The notes beneath the pieces are model-generated. The model did not search any database, was not told the origin of the DNA, and saw nothing but the letters and a program-made list of their open reading frames with translations. From Bacteroidaceae bacterium (GTDB lineage Bacteria; Bacteroidota; Bacteroidia; Bacteroidales; Bacteroidaceae): a DNA stretch of 42,862 bases. Shown one piece after another: positions 1 to 7,005 of the stretch (the first letter of the stretch is position 1; every line of letters begins with the position of its first letter). The DNA lies in assembly GCA_017479555.1 (NCBI GenBank), contig JAFVCB010000077.1, forward strand, positions 1-42,862, read 5' to 3'. The translations under genes and the position numbers were made by a program.

Positions 1-520
1 ATAGAAATCCTTGTCGTCTTTACCAAGATTCTCAAGATGAATGTAATTATAACCGAACGATACATCGTGCCCCCAATATTTAGTGCCACCAGAAACATCT
101 TTAACGAGCAATCCTGTAGCATTGAGGGGGCTACGCTCAAATGCCCATACAGAACCTGCGGCAGTGAAATTACCTAAGTCATCTAAATAAGCACTTGTGT
201 TGGCAAGATACTTTCCTTCACCAACGGCCATGTTTCCCAACTTGACACCCCCGGTAGTGGCTTCTACAAAGAACAAATAGCCAGAGATAGGGTACGTTTT
301 AGAGCCATACTTATAAGTTTCAATCGAGGAACGAGACCACAGACGATCTGAATGGTCATCATGAAACATGTACTCGCCCGTGGAGGCATTTCGCACCAAG
401 TAATAGACTCGGTTTCCCGCCTCGCTGTTCACAGGGATGGATGCGCGCTGCGCAAATAGGCTATTTAGCCCCCCCCCCCGCAAAAATCATGAGAAAAGCA
501 AAAATGAATGATTTATTCAT
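1..520 (-). CDS. secreted surface protein, partial, frameshifted at a poly-G tract (probable phase-variable gene, OFF)
   Basis: The 5' part of a gene that runs off the left edge. From the ATG at 518-520 the frame encodes a hydrophobic leader (MNKSFIFAFLMIFAGGG) and then hits TAG at 461-463, because the G tract at 469-479 has 11 residues. With 10 or 13 G the frame continues as LNSLFAQ, a normal signal-peptidase I site, into about 150 codons open to the edge. The mature part begins QRASIPVNSEAGNRVYYLVR and is rich in Tyr, Gly and Ser, with the look of a Bacteroidota cell-surface or lectin-like domain. No family was recognised. A -7 box (TACTTTTG, 584-577) lies 56 bases upstream of the ATG, which supports the start. 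The intact frame on both sides of the tract argues against an old pseudogene. A homopolymer sequencing error is the main alternative. Confidence 0.7.
469..479 (-). repeat. G11 homopolymer inside a signal-peptide coding region
   Basis: Eleven consecutive C on the + strand, read as G in the gene on the - strand. This is the longest G/C homopolymer in the window. It encodes the Gly run in the hydrophobic core of the leader. Loss of one G, or gain of two, restores the downstream frame. Confidence 0.85.
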
Positions 521-576
521 ACTAAAACAATTTTAATCGCGTAGAAAGAAAATTCCACCTCTACTATATAGTGGCG

Positions 577-584
577 CAAAAGTA
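577..584 (-). promoter_or_regulatory. -7 promoter box of the poly-G gene
   Basis: TACTTTTG on the - strand fits the Bacteroidota -7 consensus TAnnTTTG. A TTTG further upstream (about 23 bp away, slightly long) could be the -33 box. The predicted 5' UTR is about 50 nt. Confidence 0.55.
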
Positions 585-1015
585 AGAAATATTTACAAAC
601 AATTTCGCAAAAATGGAAAATAACTGTTTGGGCAAAGCGGGCATCAGAATCAGAAAATTACCCCCCCCGATAAGAAATATAGAACAACGGATGAGCAAAT
701 ATTGCAGTCAAGGAACGAAAAACGCGAAATATAGAACAGCAAAAAGAATCTCCGCCATACGCAAACGAATATAAACTTTTGAAAATCTAACTTAGCAAAC
801 TACGAATTATTAGAGGGCGAATGGCGAGTTTGGCGACAAATAGGCTTCTTCTACTAATCAAACTACCCTCGCGGTAGAACGTGAGGGCAGGAACTGCAAC
901 GGAGCATTATGTAGATATATGCGAAACCAAAGAGGATGGTTTAGCTATAATGCATGATGGCTTTGAAATCGGCAAGTTTTATAATGTTCGTTTGTATGGT
1001 ACTGTTTGAGGTCTG
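585..1015. other. intergenic region with a C8 tract and a possible gene remnant
   Basis: No convincing complete gene. It holds the C8 tract (661-668) described separately. On the + strand, 878-1009 reads as about 43 sense codons without a start, ending ...DGFEIGKFYNVRLYGTV then stop. Its composition is protein-like, so it may be the tail of a decayed gene, but no family was recognised and an in-frame TAG precedes it at 875. Confidence 0.4.
656..668. repeat. AATTAC8 homopolymer tract upstream of the poly-G gene promoter
   Basis: The 13-mer AATTACCCCCCCC. The same 13-mer occurs on the - strand at 3076-3088. In both places the tract reads GGGGGGGGTAATT in the direction of the downstream gene and sits upstream of its promoter, about 76 bp from the -7 box here and about 27 bp at 3111. 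Confidence 0.6.
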
Positions 1016-1234
1016 TCAAATTTCGTATCTTATAGCTCGCACCTCATCCATAATCTCCGCTTCACTGATGCTTGGAGTCTGCGAACGCGTGCTTACGAAG
1101 CAATCGAGCAACTGTTCTCGCGTTACTGCCTGCCATCCGAACTTACGGATAAGCGCTCGAAACAGCGACCAGTCCTCGGCTGGCACTTTCACATAAACAC
1201 CTTGTGTCTGTACGTTGTTAACTGCTGTAATCAT
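1016..1234 (-). CDS. small antitoxin-like protein, orphan
   Basis: A 72-aa protein beginning MITAVNNVQTQGVYVKVPAE. The layout (short beta start, a VP..DW..F..L..KFGW segment, then a C-terminal acidic SEAEIMDEVRAIRYE helix) matches small Bacteroidota proteins usually found as the antitoxin upstream of a plasmid-stabilisation or RelE-like toxin. That assignment rests on remembered family appearance. No toxin ORF follows on the - strand below 1016, so it looks orphaned. A -7 box (TAACTTTG, 1273-1266) lies 31 bases upstream of the start. That box is one arm of an 82-bp palindrome shared with the divergent HD gene, which would fit autoregulation by a dimeric DNA-binding antitoxin. Confidence 0.55.
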   Translation of the reverse strand: MITAVNNVQTQGVYVKVPAEDWSLFRALIRKFGWQAVTREQLLDCFVSTRSQTPSISEAEIMDEVRAIRYEI

Positions 1235-1263
1235 TTTCTTTGTCGTTCTATTCGTTTTACGGC

Positions 1264-1345
1264 TGCAAAGTTACTGCATCTCGGGAGAACAATCTCAAAA
1301 GCTTGCTTTTGGCTTGTTCTCCTCTCGATTTATCGTAACTTTGCA
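1264..1345. promoter_or_regulatory. palindromic divergent promoter between the antitoxin-like gene and the HD hydrolase gene
   Basis: Nested inverted repeats share nearly one centre: TGCAAAGTTAC (1264-1274) with GTAACTTTGCA (1335-1345), GGAGAACAA (1284-1292) with TTGTTCTCC (1314-1322), and CAAAAGC (1296-1302) with GCTTTTG (1305-1311). The outer arms are themselves -7 boxes (TAACTTTG) facing outward: - strand 1273-1266 for the small gene and + strand 1336-1343 for the HD gene. The inner arms supply TTG/TTTG motifs where -33 boxes would sit. Confidence 0.65.
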
Positions 1346-1413
1346 CCAAAAGGGAGAGTGCTTTGGCGCTTTCGGACAACAAAACACCTTATCGTTTCCA
1401 ATCTCGAACAAAT

Positions 1414-2628
1414 ATGCGTCCGCTCATCATCAACGATCCTGTTTATGGCTTCACTACTGTGCCGCGCGGCATGCTGTGCGACATCATCGCACACCCTTGG
1501 TTTCAACGTCTGAGTCGCATACGCCAATTGGGGATGTCGGCCATGGTCTATCCTGGTGCACAACACACGCGGGCGGCACACAGCATCGGCGCTTTCCACC
1601 TCATGCAGGAGGCACTCCGAGGATTGATGGAGCGCGGCGAATTCTTGTTTGCCTCGGAGGTAGAAGCCGCCGAAGCGGCCATACTCTTGCACGACGTGGG
1701 ACATGGGCCTTTCTCGCACGTACTCGAAAGCACGCTCCTCGACGGCGCTTCGCACGAAGACATTTCGCTCAAGATGATGGAGGTGATGAACCGCGAAATG
1801 CAAGGCGCGCTGACCCTCTCTATTCAAATCTTCAAGGACGAACACCCCAAACTGTTCCTTCACGAACTGATTAGCTCGCAGTTGGATGTGGACCGGTTGG
1901 ACTACCTTAATCGCGACAGCTTCTTCTGCGGGGTGCGCGAGGGAGCTGTGGGTGCGGACAGGCTTATCGCTATGATGCGCATTGTAGATGGTCACCTCGC
2001 GGTCGATGCCAAGGGGCTCTACACCGTAGAGAACTATCTCACCTCGCGCCGCGTGATGTATTGGCAAGTCTATCTGCACAAGACGGTAGTCAGTGCAGAA
2101 GAAGTGCTGCGCCAAGCCCTACGCCGCGCCAAATATTTAGCCGAGTCTGGCGCATCGCTGTTTGCCCCGCCTGCGCTCCATTACTTCCTGCATGCGCCGA
2201 CTGCGACGCGGCACGAAGATGAGTGGCTCGAAGCCTACACGACGCTCGAGGACAACGATATTCTCTCGGCCTTGAAAGTGTGGCAGCAACACCCCGATCG
2301 CACACTCGCTCGCCTGTCGCAAATGTTCATACGTCGCCAACTCTTCAAGGTGGAGGTATATCCAGCCGAAATACCTCAAGAACGCATGGCTCAAATTCGC
2401 GAAGCCCTCAAACAGGCGTGGCAACTCACTGAAGAAGAATGCGCGTACTTCATCCACACCGTGAGTGTGGGTACATCGCTCTACGACTCCACACACGGCG
2501 GCATCAGCATCGTGCAGCGCGACGGTACATGCGCACCGCTCCCCACCCTCTCCACCATCGTACACGACGAAGGCGCTACAGGCGAACACAAGGCCTATTT
2601 GCTCTATCCGCGCGGCATCATCGATTGA
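1414..2628 (+). CDS. HD-domain phosphohydrolase (SAMHD1/dGTPase-like)
   Basis: A 404-aa protein from the ATG at 1414. An upstream in-frame ATG at 1363 would add 17 residues, but it lies only 20 bases from the -7 box and the added residues look unlike the family, so 1414 is preferred. The protein begins MRPLIINDPVYGFTTVPRGM. It carries the HD metal ligands in order: HT..AAHS near residue 50, HDVGHGPFSH near 95, and the later Asp in DVDRLDYLNRD near 155. Proteins of this type hydrolyse dNTPs or related phosphoesters. The actual substrate cannot be read from sequence. It is monocistronic, transcribed from the palindromic divergent promoter. Confidence 0.88.
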   Translation: MRPLIINDPVYGFTTVPRGMLCDIIAHPWFQRLSRIRQLGMSAMVYPGAQHTRAAHSIGAFHLMQEALRGLMERGEFLFASEVEAAEAAILLHDVGHGPFSHVLESTLLDGASHEDISLKMMEVMNREMQGALTLSIQIFKDEHPKLFLHELISSQLDVDRLDYLNRDSFFCGVREGAVGADRLIAMMRIVDGHLAVDAKGLYTVENYLTSRRVMYWQVYLHKTVVSAEEVLRQALRRAKYLAESGASLFAPPALHYFLHAPTATRHEDEWLEAYTTLEDNDILSALKVWQQHPDRTLARLSQMFIRRQLFKVEVYPAEIPQERMAQIREALKQAWQLTEEECAYFIHTVSVGTSLYDSTHGGISIVQRDGTCAPLPTLSTIVHDEGATGEHKAYLLYPRGIID

Positions 2629-3110
2629 CCTACAAGCCTACGCCGCCTCCCCGCTCCCTTATATCCATCAAACTACAACCCACATGCGGACGCAGAAGGT
2701 GCTTCTGCTTCCGTATAAATACGCAGGCGCGGCAGCCTGCGGTGCTTTCGCGTGGCGAAAAAAACACGCCGCTTCGTTCGAGCATGCGAGGCATAATTGG
2801 CAACGACTTCAAGCTTTCTGACCGCGTCCGTTGAATATTGTTCCACGTTGGGTCAATTCTATAAACTAAGCCTAAGTTTTCACGAACTTAGGCTAAATTT
2901 GTATAAACTAAGGTTAAGTTTCTAAAAACTTAAGCTTGATTTATAAAACGGATTGCACGCAGCCAAACTTCTGCCCTATTGCTCAAAGAATGCGCGCTAC
3001 ATCTCATATTATCAGCCCTTTTTGTGCATTCAAAATGGGTACAAAACAGACCTCAGAAAGTTAAAGAATGTTAATGGGGGGGGTAATTCGGCATTTATAG
3101 GTTTAATCTC
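2629..3110. other. intergenic region with hairpins and a repeat array
   Basis: No gene seen. GCAGGC/GCCTGC (2723-2728 with 2735-2740) and GCGTG/CACGC (2750-2754 with 2765-2769, loop rich in A) are short GC hairpins downstream of the HD gene and may end its transcript. The 21-bp repeat array (2860-2943) and a G8 tract (3076-3083) follow and are listed separately. Confidence 0.5.
2860..2943. repeat. array A: four 21-bp near-palindromic repeats
   Basis: Four contiguous units start at 2860, 2881, 2902 and 2923. Together with array B (34526-34609) the consensus is TANRAAYTWAGSCTWAGTTTN. Positions 4-20 of each unit form a 17-bp near-palindrome centred on position 12. The array is preceded by ATTC and followed by TAAAA in both loci. 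A 21-bp period is two helical turns, so all dyads lie on one face of the DNA, as in iteron or operator arrays. The function is unknown. Confidence 0.8.
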
Positions 3111-3118
3111 TAAATTTG
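3076..3118 (+). promoter_or_regulatory. lipoprotein promoter with an upstream G8 tract
   Basis: TAAATTTG (3111-3118) is a -7 box. TTCG at 3087-3090 is a near match to the -33 box with 20 bp spacing. A G8 tract (3076-3083) sits directly upstream, so changes in its length would alter the sequence next to the -33 box. The 5' UTR to the ATG at 3224 is about 100 nt. Confidence 0.55.
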
Positions 3119-3223
3119 CGCCAAATAATTGGCGAAAGGCCTCTCTTGGCATCTTGAAACTATGCGCCTATAAGCTAACATGCAATCCATTCACTTATAT
3201 AACCCTTAAACAACATGACATTG

Positions 3224-3919
3224 ATGAAAAAGTATCTTTCCCATGCGGCCTTTGCGCTGATGATGGCTGCAAGTGTATTTAGCCTCGCCTCGTGCGGCGG
3301 CGACGATGACGACAATAACAATGGCGATGACCCGAATTCAAGCACACTCACTCCCGCTGGCCGTGCTGCCGTGGCTGTAGACCTCGGGCTGCCGAGCGGC
3401 ACGCGCTGGGCCGACCGCAACGTGGGTGCCGACAAGCCTCAAGACGCTGGCTACTTATTCGCATGGGGCGAGACGGCACAAAAGAACACATACAATTGGG
3501 ATAGCTATAAATGGTACGCGGATGAAGATGTTTTCACCTATACAGGTTCTGTTCTTGACCCTAAAGACGATGCAGCCCGCGCCAACTGGGGCGGCAACTG
3601 GCGCTTGCCTACGCAAGAAGAATTGGAAGAGCTCCGATACTACACAAACTATGAATGGGTGGTGAACTACAATAACACGGGTATCAACGGTTATAAATTC
3701 ACCAACATGAGCGATCCCTCAAAGTTCATCTTTATGCCTGCAGCAGGCTACTCGCTCGATACTAATATCAGGTACGTTGGTAGAGTGGGCAGCTATTGGG
3801 GGAGTACATTAGATAAGGACTCAAGAGCCGCGACACTGGTCTTCGACGATACCGATGCGGATTCAGATGTGAATTACACAGCGCCCTACGTAGGTCAGAG
3901 TGTGCGCCCCGTGCAGTGA
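3224..3919 (+). CDS. surface lipoprotein with a Fibrobacter-type major paralogous domain, copy 1
   Basis: A 231-aa exported lipoprotein. The signal peptide ends at LASC, and the Cys is followed by GGDDDD, an acidic signal that sends Bacteroidota lipoproteins to the cell surface. The mature part opens VDLGLPSGTRWADRNVGAD and continues with FAWGET, NWGGNWRLPT and GQSVRPV. These are hallmarks of the family first described as the Fibrobacter succinogenes major paralogous domain, which has a C-type-lectin/sulfatase-modifying-factor type of fold. An ATG at 3215 is in frame, but the second copy has ATT there and shares the ATG at the 3224 position, so 3224 is chosen. A 30-bp leader sequence is identical to that of the paralogue at 4053. 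Confidence 0.85.
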   Translation: MKKYLSHAAFALMMAASVFSLASCGGDDDDNNNGDDPNSSTLTPAGRAAVAVDLGLPSGTRWADRNVGADKPQDAGYLFAWGETAQKNTYNWDSYKWYADEDVFTYTGSVLDPKDDAARANWGGNWRLPTQEELEELRYYTNYEWVVNYNNTGINGYKFTNMSDPSKFIFMPAAGYSLDTNIRYVGRVGSYWGSTLDKDSRAATLVFDDTDADSDVNYTAPYVGQSVRPVQ

Positions 3920-4052
3920 TGAGAGCCAAAGTTCAGCACTTTTTCAAAATTATTCATTCGGCTCATCCCTTTCTTTGCGAAGCAAGGTAATGTGCGTTGA
4001 GTTCAGAAAAAAATACCATTCACTTATATAACCCTTAAACAACATTACTTTC

Positions 4053-4835
4053 ATGAAAAAGTACCTTTCCTTTGCAGTCTTCTCTATGCTGATGGCTGCA
4101 AGCGTGTTTGCCCTCGCCTCGTGCGGTGGCGACGATGACGATGATGGCGATGACCCTCAAGAGCAAGCTGAGGAAAACGGCTCTGACGAAGATAATAATG
4201 ACGAGGATGAATCAAAACCAAAACCTCTCACTCCTGCGGGCCAGGCAGCAGTAGCGGTAGACCTCGGGCTGCCGAGCGGCACGCTCTGGGCCGACCGCAA
4301 CGTGGGTGCAGACAAGGCCGAAGAGCCCGGTGACTATTTCGCTTGGGGCGAGACGGCTCCAAAGAACCGCTATAATCTGGATATTAGCTATAAATGGTTT
4401 ACGGAAGAAGATAGGTTCACCAAGTACAAAGGCTCGGACGATGACAGATATGTTCTCGAGCTTAAAGACGATGCTGCCAATGCCAACTGGGGCGGGAGCT
4501 GGCGCATGCCTACGCGTGAAGAGTTATTAGAACTCCTGAGCTACACGAATATACAATTTGTGAAGGACTACAATAACACGGATATAGACGGTTATAAGTT
4601 CATCAGCAAGAGCAATCCCTCTAAGTTCATCTTTCTGCCTGTAACGGGCTACAAAGATGGCACTTCACACATCATGCCAGATTACTATGGTGAATACTGG
4701 ACAAGTTCGCTCAGTACGGAACACGTTTCCGTGGCTGACATGCTGTTCTTCACACGGGACGATGCTCCGGCAAAGCAATGGCACAATCGCGTTAGCGGCC
4801 TGAGTGTGCGCCCCGTGCAACAAGCCTCAGAATAG
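4053..4835 (+). CDS. surface lipoprotein with a Fibrobacter-type major paralogous domain, copy 2
   Basis: A 260-aa paralogue of the preceding gene: same signal peptide style (LASC then GGDDDDDGDD), same core motifs (VDLGLPSGTLWADRNVGAD, YFAWGET, NWGGSWRMPT, SGLSVRPVQ). The linker after the lipid Cys is about 25 residues longer and strongly acidic, which would hold the domain further from the membrane. The C-terminal third differs most, as expected if the pair has diverged in ligand specificity (inference). The 30 bases at 4016-4045 repeat 3187-3216 exactly, with the same 8-base distance to the ATG, so this is a tandem duplication that included the leader. No clear separate promoter was found between the two. 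Confidence 0.85.
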   Translation: MKKYLSFAVFSMLMAASVFALASCGGDDDDDGDDPQEQAEENGSDEDNNDEDESKPKPLTPAGQAAVAVDLGLPSGTLWADRNVGADKAEEPGDYFAWGETAPKNRYNLDISYKWFTEEDRFTKYKGSDDDRYVLELKDDAANANWGGSWRMPTREELLELLSYTNIQFVKDYNNTDIDGYKFISKSNPSKFIFLPVTGYKDGTSHIMPDYYGEYWTSSLSTEHVSVADMLFFTRDDAPAKQWHNRVSGLSVRPVQQASE

Positions 4836-4843
4836 CAGAAGCA

Positions 4844-5125
4844 TCATCCACGGTGCAGCTTGCAGGACTGCATAAGAAAGTGGGTGTAGCTATAAAAACA
4901 TGAAACGAACCCCGAGAGTTCTATGTCAAACTTTCGGGGTTCGTTTTTACTTTCAGCTGAGGGTGTGTCAAAATTCTTTGAGTGCGCTTGCGCGCAGAAA
5001 TCTTTATGATTGTAGCCCTCAACGAGTTCGGCTATGTTTTTGGAGTATTCCTCAATGTCCTCCAAGCTCCCTTTATCCTTGGCTCTTTGGCTGTCGCCTT
5101 CTTCTGTCACGACTCGGCCATTCAA
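4844..5125 (-). pseudogene. truncated HEPN (DUF86-like) toxin gene
   Basis: The open frame is 93 codons from a TTG at 5125, overlapping the stop of the upstream nucleotidyltransferase (TTGA). Only its first half looks like a HEPN/DUF86 toxin: AKDKGSLEDIEEYSKNIAEL then VEGYNHKDF resembles the family start (DKGRLEHI...). The similarity stops near 4975, where the DNA reads TTTTGACACACCCTC. The rest (ESKNEPRKFDIELSGF) is unrelated, part of it read through the terminator hairpin. The catalytic RxxxxH segment of HEPN toxins, which lies in the C-terminal half, is missing, so the toxin should be inactive. Confidence 0.65.
4903..4946. terminator. bidirectional rho-independent terminator
   Basis: An 18-bp stem with one G-T pair: arms 4903-4920 and 4929-4946, loop of 8. 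AAACGAACCCCGA pairs with TCGGGGTTCGTTT, followed by TT. It ends the lipoprotein transcript on the + strand and may also act on the - strand. Confidence 0.85.
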
Positions 5126-5451
5126 GCATACTTGATGGTGCTCGCTACTCCATCAGTTCTCTCATAAATCAGTATTTTATCACGATTGGCAGTTTCTGCG
5201 GCGTATGGGCGGAGTGTTCCTTCCACAACGAGGTCTACCTCGCGACCCAGCAATTCTCGCAAGTCCATCAGCATGCCTCCTTGCGTGAAGAGCGTAAATG
5301 GTTTACCCGAATAGTCGGGTACGAAAAGAATGTCCACGTCGCTCTTTGGTGTCTCCTCGCCACGAGCGAAAGAGCCAAAGAGCCATGCCTTTAGAACGGG
5401 TTGCGTCTTGAAGTACTCGGCTATTTTCTCGTTCATTACTTGCGTACTCAT
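5122..5451 (-). CDS. MNT-type nucleotidyltransferase (antitoxin of a HEPN/MNT pair)
   Basis: A 109-aa minimal nucleotidyltransferase. The signature GSFARGEETPKSDVDILFV contains the GS motif and the DxD metal pair, followed by a third acidic position in REVDLVVEG. Family knowledge: such proteins neutralise a HEPN RNase, in studied cases by AMPylating it. Here the enzyme looks intact while the downstream HEPN partner is truncated. The end overlaps the HEPN remnant by TTGA, which indicates former translational coupling. Confidence 0.8.
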   Translation of the reverse strand: MSTQVMNEKIAEYFKTQPVLKAWLFGSFARGEETPKSDVDILFVPDYSGKPFTLFTQGGMLMDLRELLGREVDLVVEGTLRPYAAETANRDKILIYERTDGVASTIKYA

Positions 5452-5643
5452 AACTGACGTGTGTTTCTATCTATTCATCATTCTCGCCCCAAAAATAAGA
5501 AGGATTTTCAGAACGAGCAAGGAAGGACGCGATAAACACATGAAGAAGAAAAGAACTCCCGCCGTGTACGAACCGCGACAAGCGTTTCTTTAGAAGAAAT
5601 AAGCCTATTGCCAACAAAAGAGTGCATCTTGGCGCACATGTAA
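5452..5643. other. intergenic, no gene seen
   Basis: Lies between the convergent galK terminator and the start of the MNT gene. Short open frames here have no coding character. Confidence 0.5.
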
Positions 5644-5678
5644 AAGCCCCCAAGGGAGGGGTACTCCGATGGGGGCTT
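5644..5678 (-). terminator. terminator of the galactose operon
   Basis: AAGCCCCCA (5644-5652) pairs with TGGGGGCTT (5670-5678) around a 17-base loop. On the - strand it is followed by a short T run (TTTTA). It lies 36 bases past the galK stop. Confidence 0.7.
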
Positions 5679-5713
5679 AGGCTATGAGCGTAGTGTGAGA
5701 ACGCTCTGTGCGA

Positions 5714-6874
5714 TTAGAGAAGACGACGTGCGCCATCGCCGATGACTACATCGATGACGATAGGCTTCTTGCCGTATTTCTCTTCAAACTTTTCAACCAC
5801 GACTTTCTTGAAGTTGGGTGCAAGTTCGTCGGCTACGAGATTGATGGTGCAGCCACCGAAGCCGCCGCCCATGATGCGCGATCCTGTCACACCTGCTTCC
5901 TTGGCTATCTCGTTGAGGTAGTCGAGCTCTTCGCAGCTTACTTCGTACTCCTGCGACAGACCGTGGTGGGTCTCGTACATCATTTGACCTACGGTCTCGT
6001 AGTCTCCAGCCTCGAGGGCATCGCAGACTTTCAGCACGCGGTCTACTTCACCGATGACGTAGCGAGCGCGCTTGTACTCTACTTCGTCAACCTTATCCTT
6101 CACCTCTTCGAGCATGTCGTAGTTGGCATCGCGGAGGCTCTTCACTTCAGGATGGTTCTGGGCGATGACCTCTGCCACGCGCTCGCACTGCAAACGACGC
6201 TCGTTATAGGGCGAACCCTTGAGTTCGTGCTTCACGCAGCTATTGACGAGGATGAGTTGGTAGCCTTGGGGATTCCAAGGGAAGTATGCTATTTCGCCGC
6301 TACGGCAGTCCATACGCATGAGGTGGCCAGCCTTGCCGAGACAGGAGATGGCTTGGTCCATGATGCCACAGTTCACACCGATATACTTATGCTCGGTGCG
6401 CTGGCCTACGCGAGCAAGCTCGAGGCGCTCTATCTTGTTCTCACCAAAGAGGTCGTTCAGCGCGAAAGCGTAGGTACTCTCGAGAGCAGCGGAGGAAGAC
6501 ATGCCTGCACCGAGGGGCACGTCGCCAGCAAAGGCGGTGTTGAAGCCCTCAACGGGTACACCGAGAGCCATCATCTCGCGACACACGCCGTAGATGTAGC
6601 GTGCCCAAGTAGCGTTGGGTCCTTTCTCGTCGTCAAGCGAGAACTGTACGCGATCCTTGAGGTCGATGGAGTAAGCATCAACGGTACGTGTGCCGTTGGG
6701 CTTAATCTCAGCTATCATACCCTGCTCTACTGCGCCAGGAAATACGTAGCCGTTGTTATAGTCTGTGTGTTCGCCAATGAGGTTGATACGGCCTGGGCTG
6801 GCATATACATTACCCGTGCTGCCGTCGAAGTGCTTGATAAAACGACTGCGAACGTCGTCGATAGTTAGTTTCAT
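5714..6874 (-). CDS. galK: galactokinase
   Basis: A 386-aa GHMP kinase that phosphorylates galactose to galactose-1-phosphate, the first step of the Leloir pathway. Signatures in order: the galactokinase motif GRINLIGEHTDYNNGYVFPG near residue 28, the ATP-binding PLGAGMSSSAALE near 120, the catalytic Asp region NCGIMDQAIS near 170, and the C-terminal MGGGFGGCTI near 345. The length matches the family. It is the second gene of an operon after a sugar transporter, with a 131-bp gap that contains a long hairpin. Confidence 0.95.
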   Translation of the reverse strand: MKLTIDDVRSRFIKHFDGSTGNVYASPGRINLIGEHTDYNNGYVFPGAVEQGMIAEIKPNGTRTVDAYSIDLKDRVQFSLDDEKGPNATWARYIYGVCREMMALGVPVEGFNTAFAGDVPLGAGMSSSAALESTYAFALNDLFGENKIERLELARVGQRTEHKYIGVNCGIMDQAISCLGKAGHLMRMDCRSGEIAYFPWNPQGYQLILVNSCVKHELKGSPYNERRLQCERVAEVIAQNHPEVKSLRDANYDMLEEVKDKVDEVEYKRARYVIGEVDRVLKVCDALEAGDYETVGQMMYETHHGLSQEYEVSCEELDYLNEIAKEAGVTGSRIMGGGFGGCTINLVADELAPNFKKVVVEKFEEKYGKKPIVIDVVIGDGARRLL

Positions 6875-6903
6875 AAGTTTAGAGGTATTTTAAGGGAAGA
6901 AAG

Positions 6904-6980
6904 CGAAGCGTTGCACCGCTCTATGCGGCACTCGATGTGGTGCTTACGCAACTGCGACGATGGAGATGCGCAACGCTTCG
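6904..6980 (-). other. intercistronic hairpin between the transporter gene and galK
   Basis: CGAAGCGTTGC (6904-6914) and GCAACGCTTCG (6970-6980) are perfect 11-bp inverted repeats around a 55-base GC-rich loop with further pairing (CCGC/GCGG). In the mRNA this would fold just upstream of galK. It could be a partial terminator, a processing site or a translation control; the sequence does not decide. Confidence 0.55.
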
Positions 6981-7005
6981 TTTTCAAGATTTACATTGTT
7001 AGCGT

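Noticed and set aside
878..1009. Small + strand gene ending GKFYNVRLYGTV
   Set aside because: It has no start codon in the first part and follows an in-frame TAG; it is kept only as a possible remnant.
2439..2834. Overlapping + strand open frames at the end of the HD gene
   Set aside because: They are out of frame within the HD gene and the GC-rich hairpin region, with low-complexity Arg/His composition.
2860..2943. CRISPR array
   Set aside because: Units are contiguous with no spacers and are only partly conserved, so this is a tandem repeat.
5708..6868. 386-codon open frame on the + strand opposite galK
   Set aside because: It is the antisense mirror of a clear galactokinase gene and has no recognisable motif.
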